Assembly: GCA_004151065.3 (NCBI GenBank)
Contig: NWUY0300122397.1
Coordinates: forward strand, 1 to 12,659
DNA from: Larix sibirica
Lineage: Eukaryota; Streptophyta; Pinopsida; Pinales; Pinaceae
Direction of reading: 5' to 3'
DNA: 12,659 nt
Of this stretch, positions 7,833 through 12,659 are shown piece after piece. Every line of letters begins with the position of its first letter. Position 1 is the first letter of the stretch. The notes beneath the pieces were generated by a model. That model was not told where the DNA came from. It saw nothing but the letters and a program-made list of their open reading frames with translations, and did no database searches. Both the position numbers and the translations under genes were made by a program.

Positions 7833-8096
7833 GTAGAAGATGATTATGCACTTACTATTGATAATTGTAGTAATATTTAACGTCAATATGGTTTGATAAC
7901 TAATGTGTATCATGTACCCGGCTTAAGTGTGAATTTGTTGTCGATACCCCAAGTCACCCAGACTAGCAAAAAGATTGAATTCTAGTTAGATCAGCTTGTT
8001 GTGAAGGATGTAAACAATTAGGAAATTGTAGTTGAAGGTTTTCTTGATCCCAAATACTATTCAATAATTTTCATGATGTTCCCAATAGAAATATAG
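7833..8096 (+). pseudogene. Ty1/copia protease-to-GAG-pre-integrase relic
   Basis: In one frame the translation includes VEDDYALTIDNCSNI, a stop (7878), then NVYHVPGLSVNLLSIPQVTQ at 7902-7961. That VYHVPGL..NLLS block is the conserved end of the copia protease region. Further stops are at 7983 and 8094. The catalytic DSG site and all of gag are missing; they would lie upstream, where an inverted LTR end now sits. Copia assignment is secure because the downstream modules follow in the expected order. Confidence 0.75.
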
Positions 8097-8129
8097 GATC
8101 GATTTCACTCATAGCCTAGATCGATGACC

Positions 8130-8320
8130 GTAATAGAGTTTGAAATGAATGATTTGGACATTTAAATTTTTGAAGCTTGAAATTGATGGTGAAACAAGAC
8201 ATGGTTATTGGACTACCTAAAATTGTTCCCCTTGACGAATTATGTGAATGGAATGTGCTTGGAAAGCATCACTATGCTCCTTTTGAGAGTGAAAAGGATT
8301 GGATAGTAAAGACTCACTAG
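8130..8320 (+). pseudogene. Ty1/copia GAG-pre-integrase zinc region (relic)
   Basis: The HLNF motif (His codon at 8159-8161) is followed by MVKQDMVIGLPKIVPLDELC and then VLGKHHYAPFES (8186-8320). This is the HHCC zinc-binding region in front of copia integrase. The last Cys of the CxxC pair is not present (Cys-Glu-Trp-Asn). The frame changes between HLNF and MVKQD and ends at TAG 8318, immediately before the integrase core. Confidence 0.8.
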
Positions 8321-8750
8321 AACTTGTGCACAATGATCTATGCCACATGAATAAACCATCACCAGGAGGTATGGGGCATATTTTAACCTTCATTGATAAT
8401 ATTTCGGGTGCATTTGGGTATTGTTCGTGAAGAATAAGAGTTGTGTGTTTGAAAATTTCAAGGTATTTAGGGCATTAGCTGAAACTCAATGTGATCAAAC
8501 CATGAAATTTTTAAGATAAGACAATCATGGAGAATATGTGGGAATATTTTTTGAAAATTACATGTCAAAAAATGGGATCACTTGGAAAAGACGTGCACCT
8601 CACACACCTCAACATAATGGAGTTGCAGAAAGGAAAAATCAAACCTTGGTTGAAATGCAAAATGTTTGCTTCAGGCCAAATACTTTTCAACTAACATCAA
8701 GGGAAGAGTTGTCTGTTGTTAAAATATCTACTAAACCTTATTATGACTAG
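8321..8750 (+). pseudogene. Ty1/copia integrase core (relic)
   Basis: The core shows LVHNDLCHMNKP with the first catalytic Asp at 8335-8337, KNKSCVFENFKVFRALAE, DNHGEYV with the second Asp at 8520-8522, and an uninterrupted stretch ending HTPQHNGVAERKN with the Glu at 8628-8630. All three acidic residues survive, but in different frames, and a stop directly precedes the DNHGEY segment. The last open part, 8538-8750, changes to unrelated-looking sequence after NQTLVEM, which suggests a small rearrangement near 8670. Confidence 0.9.
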
Positions 8751-8793
8751 ATTTGTCCCTAATATGACTCATGTTGATACATGAAGTGGAAGG

Positions 8794-9000
8794 AAACCAT
8801 CATTTGGTATCCTTAGAACATGTGTATGTATTGCATGGGCACACGTTCCAAACAATTGCAGGAAGAAATTGCACACAAAATGCCATGCTTGCATCATGAT
8901 GTGTTACTTTAAATAGTGTAAGTCCTATATATTGTTTGATCTAGTCAAACAACAAATAATCATTCGAAGGGATTTTTCCTTTGATGATAAGACCTTGGGT
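8794..9000 (+). pseudogene. Ty1/copia integrase C-terminal region (relic)
   Basis: A 69-codon frame with a single stop (TAG, 8914) reads PSFGILRTCVCIAWAHVPNN, then CRKKLHTKCHACIMMCYF, and ends VKQQIIIRRDFSFDDKTLG. This matches the post-integrase segment of plant copia elements: a P....LR..GC.A..H.P start, then K...C...GY, then an I..RDV.F.E end. The RT and RNase H that should follow are absent, because CACTA-type sequence begins at 9012. This implies insertion of the transposon here or loss of the copia 3' half. Confidence 0.85.
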
Positions 9001-9134
9001 ATTAAACTATTGACACTACTAGATTTGGGGTCAAAATTCGACGTTTCTACCAATGTATAAAGTTAAAAGAATGTGGAAAAAAATATATTTATCGGGTTTT
9101 TTTTGGGAAGGCACTTCAATTTTTTTTGCCTTGC

Positions 9135-9198
9135 GTCACTTAAGCGACCTCAGTTGTGACGTCACTTAAGTGATAGTATATTGGGTCGCTTAATCGAC
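9135..9198. repeat. Three palindromic subterminal motifs GTCRCTTAAKYGAY
   Basis: GTCACTTAAGCGAC (9135-9148), GTCACTTAAGTGAT (9161-9174) and GTCGCTTAATCGAC (9185-9198) are near-perfect inverted repeats of each other and of themselves, spaced 24-26 bp. The second is preceded by a GTGACGTCAC palindrome (9156-9165). Clusters of short motifs in both orientations near the ends are transposase-binding sites in CACTA elements. The binding role here is inferred from position. Confidence 0.7.
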
Positions 9199-9346
9199 GT
9201 TTAACATGTAAAATTCGTCCCAAATAACTATAATTTATTAACATCACATAAGAGATGAGTAAAATATGAATGTATTTTCCTTTTTTTAATTAAAGTCAAC
9301 AATTTTTAAAACATATTCGTACATAACATCTATTTAGGTTTTTAAC

Positions 9347-9505
9347 GGTTCAATTGGACAAAATTTAACACATATCTAGGCTTTTTTTCTGGTTCAACTG
9401 AACAAAATTTAACGAATAGCTAGGTTTTTTTAAAGGTTTTTTTTGGTTCAATTAGGCAAAATTTGACACATATTTAGTTTTTTGGGGGGGGTTCAATTCG
9501 ACAAG
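9347..9505. repeat. Minisatellite, ~45-54 bp unit, about 3.5 copies
   Basis: Units start with GGTTCAA at 9347, 9391, 9445 and 9490 and continue YTRRRCAAAATTTRACACAT, then a TAGGTTTTTT tail. Length differences (44, 54 and 45 bp) come from T and G homopolymer tails. A partial unit tail precedes the first copy (about 9325-9346). The array lies between the CACTA subterminal motifs and the transposase relic. Confidence 0.8.
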
Positions 9506-9666
9506 AATAATTTGTGGAAGAATTTTGGAGGGGCAACTCTGATTTTACGTTAAAATATTTGTGGATTAATGAGATTATCCCTTGAATACATTTATTTTCA
9601 TTCAGTTGATGATTTTTTTTGTATTTCCACTTACTTTCATAAAGTATTTTATTGGAATTGAGAACA

Positions 9667-9984
9667 ATGTCAGAAAATCATGTCCATCGATTTGCTAGTA
9701 GATCTGAATGATTTGCTGCTATGCAAATAGCTATGAATTCTACTTACGGTCACAGCAGAAACCCTGGTAGTGCAAATGATCAAAATCAAGCCTTTAATGT
9801 TCAAGATATAATCAGTGATGGAAAGTGTTAGTTCCCTTGTACACAATATAGAGGGATTAAAAGAAGAAGAGTCGTTAGGGAAATAACCATGAAATATTGC
9901 TATCAGTACTGGCACTTGGAAGGTGGAATAGAATATCATCCCCTCGTAATATATCAAAACAATTATTATAATTCCCTCCTATGA
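9667..9984 (+). pseudogene. Putative CACTA transposase N-terminal fragment (relic)
   Basis: From ATG at 9667 one frame runs 105 codons to TGA 9982 with two internal stops (TGA 9709, TAG 9829). Visible segments are MSENHVHRFASRSE, then FAAMQIAMNSTYGHSRNPGS, then FNVQDIISDGKC, then FPCTQYRG and LEGGIEYHPLV. The C..FPC.....(R-rich)....C...(H)..GG..YHP pattern resembles the transposase-associated zinc-type region at the N-terminus of En/Spm TNP2 proteins, though two expected Cys/His positions are not clear. The location about 650 bp inside a CACTA terminus agrees. The rest of the transposase is missing. I recognise the type by pattern and context, not by a firm match. Confidence 0.45.
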
Positions 9985-10054
9985 CTGACTTTGACTTTTG
10001 AAATTTGAGGGTATTTATTCCAAAGTGACTTGGTTGAATAAATGAAAATAAATG

Positions 10055-10142
10055 CATTTATTATTCCATAGATATGAATAAATGTTTCTTTATGAATACT
10101 TTTATTATTCCATATATGTGAATAAAGGTTGCTTATGAATTT
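10055..10142. repeat. Tandem 44 bp repeat, two copies
   Basis: TTTATTATTCCATA.ATATGA (first copy from 10057) recurs 44 bp later as TTTATTATTCCATATATGTG, each followed by AATAAA.GTT.CTTATGAAT. A weaker third copy continues to about 10185, and TGAATAAA is scattered through to 10270. Confidence 0.65.
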
Positions 10143-10517
10143 CAATATATGAATAGAATGAATAATGAATAAATTTGATCCTATGTTGAGAAATTGATAA
10201 ATTTGAATAAATTTTACTTGAATAAAGTCCATAGAAATTCGATTAAGATTATGGTCGAAAGTGAATAAAGTATGATAGGATATTATATTGTGCAGTGCTA
10301 CTGATGTGTGCATTGAGTGTGTGTAGTGACAGGTATTACGATTTGTTGAATGACTCTCAATTGAAAGTAACAAGGTCGTAGAGAATAAGAAACACAATGA
10401 AGAGCATGAAGACTGACTGTAAACTCTAACTTGAAACCCGCACGCGATTTAAAATCTCTATCATCTTCGCTCGGATGGCATGTTCCATATGGGAAGGCCA
10501 TAAATATTTGGCCACAT

Positions 10518-10575
10518 ACGAGGAAGTTGAGGGGCACGCAATAAGGATGAACTTATTCCTCGGCTTCCGTTAGTC
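10518..10575 (+). repeat. LTR-internal block shared with 6609-6672
   Basis: ACGAGGAAGTTGAGGGGCAC, then GCAATAAGGATGAACTTATT and CCTCGG, parallels the 6609 block with a few indels. It supports the colinearity of the two LTR-like segments. Confidence 0.5.
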
Positions 10576-11357
10576 TCACATAGGTTGTAGAAGATTAATT
10601 TGAGATAACAGATCCTAAATCGCTACATCATACTCCTCACACAAGGAAACAAAATAAAATGATTCTTTGAAGGACCCCTAGAAGTGGCACCTTGGAAATC
10701 AATAGAATTGGAAAGTATATGCATTTGAATCAGCATATAGCATTTGTATTTAGTTTATATTTGCAAATAAAATGGGAAAGTAATTAAATTATTTTCATGT
10801 AAACTATAGTAAGGGTGCATGCATGAAATGAATAAAAGGGAGTAAATAAATAAGAAATAAATGGAATAGGAGCACTTGTAGAGTCCAAGTGAGACTAGGA
10901 ATTATGTATTTAGAAGACATAAGTTAAAACGTGCATGCACCCACAATTAAGGGAATGTGGATTTAGGATTAGGGAACATCTAAGAGTATAAAGAGGAACT
11001 CGTGTGCACCCTCATGTGAAGGTGACACAAGGAAGGTGAATAATAGAAAAACAAAAATTAAATAAAAGACTAATACTGCTTGTAAATGACATGTTTCGTA
11101 AGAGAAATTTCTATTTAAGGAAAAGGGTGTTGGCACTATTCTTGACCTGGGTGAAGTGGGAGGTTGAATCCCTGAAGAGAATGAAGAAAACCCCAGTGGT
11201 ATGAGTCAAATAGCCCGTAATATTGCTAAGGTGAGATGTCTGGATAAATAGTTGTGGATTAGAGAAGGAAGCAATCAAAGTCTAAAATATTGCAAAGATG
11301 GGGTAAAATGGTGAAAATCCGCATACAATCAATGTGGCGGCGTCTATGGACAATCTA

Positions 11358-11730
11358 GATCGACGGTGGTGAATATCTACGGCCAAAAACATGCTTCACG
11401 AAATAAGGATGATGTTGTTTAAGAGTAGGTGAGGGTGTTAGCCGACGGGCACTTTAAATGCTTGATCAATGGTCATTGGTGCAGATCAACGGTCGAGAAG
11501 TGGTTCGCATTTTTGACATGAGCAAAGAAAGCCGATGTTCATATTTGCGAAATTTTTGGTAGACCCTGCACTTTCCAACGATGTAGATCTAGTAGGTTGG
11601 AGATCCACCGCCAGAAGTAAGTTCGTAGATCTGACTTGCACTTGAAGTTGATGGGACCAAAATATGCAAAGTCAGTAAAAGTCCACGCCTTTGGACGACC
11701 GAGATCTATGGAGGGACCAGATCAACGGCT
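11358..11730. promoter_or_regulatory. Cluster of GATCNACGG-type motifs
   Basis: GATCGACGGT (11358), GATCAATGGTCA (11464), GATCAACGGTCG (11484), GATCCACCGCC (11602) and GATCAACGGCT (11720) recur within about 370 bp, together with ATCTACGGCC at 11375. All lie on the plus strand upstream of a TATA box. Motifs of the GATCCAACGGC kind are frequent in plant upstream and LTR sequence. A regulatory function here is inference from repetition and position. Confidence 0.4.
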
Positions 11731-11827
11731 GGAAATATTTTCATAGATCAAAGGTGCTAGCAAGATGGCACATAGTAGAGATGGAAGCTGTAGAGGATGA
11801 TGAAGGACATCTACGACTCAATATCAA

Positions 11828-11907
11828 CCACGTGGATGAATGATTAACATGGCTCCATCAGAGTCACAACTGCAGGGATGATATGGCGAGGTTAATAATA
11901 TAAAAAG
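11828..11907 (+). promoter_or_regulatory. Candidate promoter: CCACGTGG box and TATA box
   Basis: A perfect CCACGTGG palindrome (11828-11835), the G-box core bound by plant bZIP and bHLH factors, lies 64 bp upstream of TATAAAAAG (11899-11907). Initiation would be expected near 11930-11940. The DNA downstream becomes noticeably more GC-rich and leads to the reading frame at 12069. This could be the promoter of an LTR or of a host gene. Confidence 0.4.
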
Positions 11908-12068
11908 GGCTCAACTGCATGGAGATCCGGATCCCTTTTGTCTTGTTTGAATCAGAAAGCGATAGGAGCAGACCGTGCAGGAGCCGACAAACCAACCAGG
12001 AGCCAAGGAGCTCAACCCAATTGTCAAACAACCAGGTAGGCCGTCCACCTCCCCGCTAAAGTCTTTAA

Positions 12069-12659
12069 ATGGATGGATATGTGGGACCCCCTGGTTTTGA
12101 GCACCAAAAGATAAATGAGATGGGGGAGTACAAAGGAAGTGATGTTTACGATACCATGTTGCTTAACAGCTCCATAGAGACTGCTAAAGAGAGATTGGAT
12201 GTCATAAGGGCCCAAAGCATAGATGTTCATAGGGTTTATCACTTTTTCTTCCACTTATTCACAACCAGTCAAACCCCATGCTGTCCTGAATTTGTAGAAT
12301 GTTGTGCCTGCAACTACTGCCCAAATTAGAGAGCGATCATGGATGCCTCTAGGTCAAGATTTTTGTGCTATGTAAATGCCCTCACTATTAGAAAATCCCT
12401 GTCCATTCCAGCCGAGCTTTGTAAAAAATCCCAAAGATACAGGGAATAGGCCCTAATCCAACACTACAGGATTTCCCCAATTCTGTTGAAATAGAGTTTT
12501 TACCATGCTTCCCTACATCCAAACACCTCTCTCTAGGGCGTACCTTTCCCTGCTGAAGCCAACCTTTTTAATGAAGAATCAAAATGTGTTATTTCCATGT
12601 TGGCTTGGTTCTTAGGGATAGATACTGACCAGTATATAACTGAGCCCCTGATAAGCTTG
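12069..12659 (+). pseudogene. Unidentified degraded reading frame, broken only by TAG codons
   Basis: From ATG 12069 one frame can be read to the window end (197 codons) with four stops, all TAG: 12327, 12447, 12492 and 12534. The first 86 codons are open and begin MDGYVGPPGFEHQKINEMGE, followed by a charged helical-looking stretch (SSIETAKERLDVIRAQS) and a Cys-rich part (CCPEFVECCACNYC). The last 41 codons (12537-12659) are open, contain ISMLAWFLGIDTDQYITEPL, and run off the window. CTCTCTCTAG before 12537 could be a splice acceptor, so an intron-containing gene is an alternative to a pseudogene. I do not recognise the protein. It could be gag of an element whose LTR ends upstream, or a host gene exon. 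That it was once coding is only moderately supported. Confidence 0.35.

Larger units (their letters stand above)
9012..9984 (+). mobile_element. CACTA (En/Spm-type) transposon, 5' portion
   Basis: The sequence begins CACTACTAGATTTGGGG at 9012, the expected terminal inverted repeat of plant CACTA elements. Three 14 bp palindrome-like subterminal motifs follow (9135-9198), then a ~45-54 bp tandem repeat (9347-9505), then a broken frame resembling a CACTA transposase N-terminus from 9667. This order of terminal repeat, structured subterminal region and transposase gene is that of an autonomous element's left end. The right end is not found; GGTAGTG at 9763-9769 is inside the putative coding part and does not fit. 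From about 10000 LTR-like sequence takes over, so the element is truncated or interrupted. Confidence 0.6.
10000..11900 (+). repeat. LTR-like segment colinear with 5734-7200
   Basis: No gene could be supported here. Landmarks recur in the same order as in the gypsy LTR: an AGGGTATT...GACTTGGTT block (10008-10035, against 5789-5814), an AT-rich tandem repeat (10055 onward), the GGGG...GCAATAAGG block (10531-10545, against 6623-6640), a long A/G-rich low-complexity part with TAAATAAATAAG (about 10740-10870), and GTGCATGCAC (10931-10940, against 7129-7136). The left edge is not sharp and overlaps the end of the CACTA relic. The downstream part, from 11100, has no counterpart at 7200. It may be the fuller copy of the LTR, with promoter signals near 11900. 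Confidence 0.4.

Noticed and set aside
9755-9769. CCTGGTAGTG as a CACTA right end for the element starting at 9012
   Set aside because: It falls within the putative transposase frame, which continues past it. The adjacent triplets (TGA left, CAA right) do not match as a target duplication.
9966-10397. 143-codon minus-strand open frame, the longest in the window
   Set aside because: It spans the TGAATAAA-rich tandem repeat and translates to a His/Ile/Ser/Tyr-rich low-complexity product. It is best explained by AT-rich repeats without stops on that strand.
12024-12254. 76-codon minus-strand open frame
   Set aside because: It is antisense to the plus-strand frame at 12069 and has no recognisable features.
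12653-12658. HindIII site (AAGCTT) at the window end
   Set aside because: It may mark a cloning boundary, but a six-base site is expected by chance and has no biological meaning here.
1-12659. tRNA, rRNA, CRISPR, riboswitch or bacterial operon features
   Set aside because: None were seen. The content is eukaryotic mobile-element DNA throughout.

Overview
The window looks like a repeat-dense intergenic stretch of a land-plant nuclear genome. The signs are decayed Ty3/gypsy chromovirus pol with a terminal chromodomain-like block, decayed Ty1/copia pol, CACTA (En/Spm-type) transposon termini, an LTR element primed by initiator tRNA-Met, and AT-rich minisatellites. I see no intact host gene, tRNA, rRNA or CRISPR array, nothing bacterial, and no intact open reading frame longer than about 145 codons. 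The species cannot be named from the sequence. Large, old, nested retroelements suggest a plant with a big genome.

Layout. 1-1183 holds nothing I recognise. 1184-2815 is a structurally complete but coding-free LTR retrotransposon on the minus strand: two ~755 bp LTRs, a primer binding site, a polypurine tract, only 114 bp of internal DNA, and a perfect 5 bp target duplication (CCTTA) on both sides. 2816-3720 is AT-rich and mostly unassigned. At 3721-3841 a polypurine tract and the first ~90 bp of an LTR run straight into the end of a reverse transcriptase. 3842-5695 is a Ty3/gypsy (Tekay-like) pol relic in the order RT end, start of RNase H, HHCC zinc region, integrase, chromodomain-like block. 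It is followed by its polypurine tract and a 3' LTR from 5734 that contains a 40 bp minisatellite.

7256-7323 carries a CACTA-type terminus facing left. 7722-7815 is an inverted copy of the LTR end seen at 3749. 7833-9000 is a Ty1/copia pol relic (protease end, GAG-pre-integrase, integrase with all three acidic residues, integrase C-terminal region). At 9012 it is interrupted by a second CACTA terminus with three 14 bp palindromic subterminal motifs, a second minisatellite, and from 9667 a broken reading frame resembling the N-terminus of a CACTA transposase. From about 10000 a segment colinear with the 5734-7200 LTR begins. It leads into a promoter-like stretch (repeated GATCNACGG motifs, a CCACGTGG box, a TATA box at 11899). 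The last 590 bases hold a degraded reading frame of unknown identity, interrupted only by TAG codons.

The pieces do not form a pathway. They record successive insertions, deletions and point decay. The most useful observations are the intact boundaries of the deleted LTR element, the CACTA termini with structured subterminal repeats, the inverted LTR ends, the three minisatellites inside mobile-element DNA, and the unidentified 3' reading frame. I found no evidence for a new functional system.
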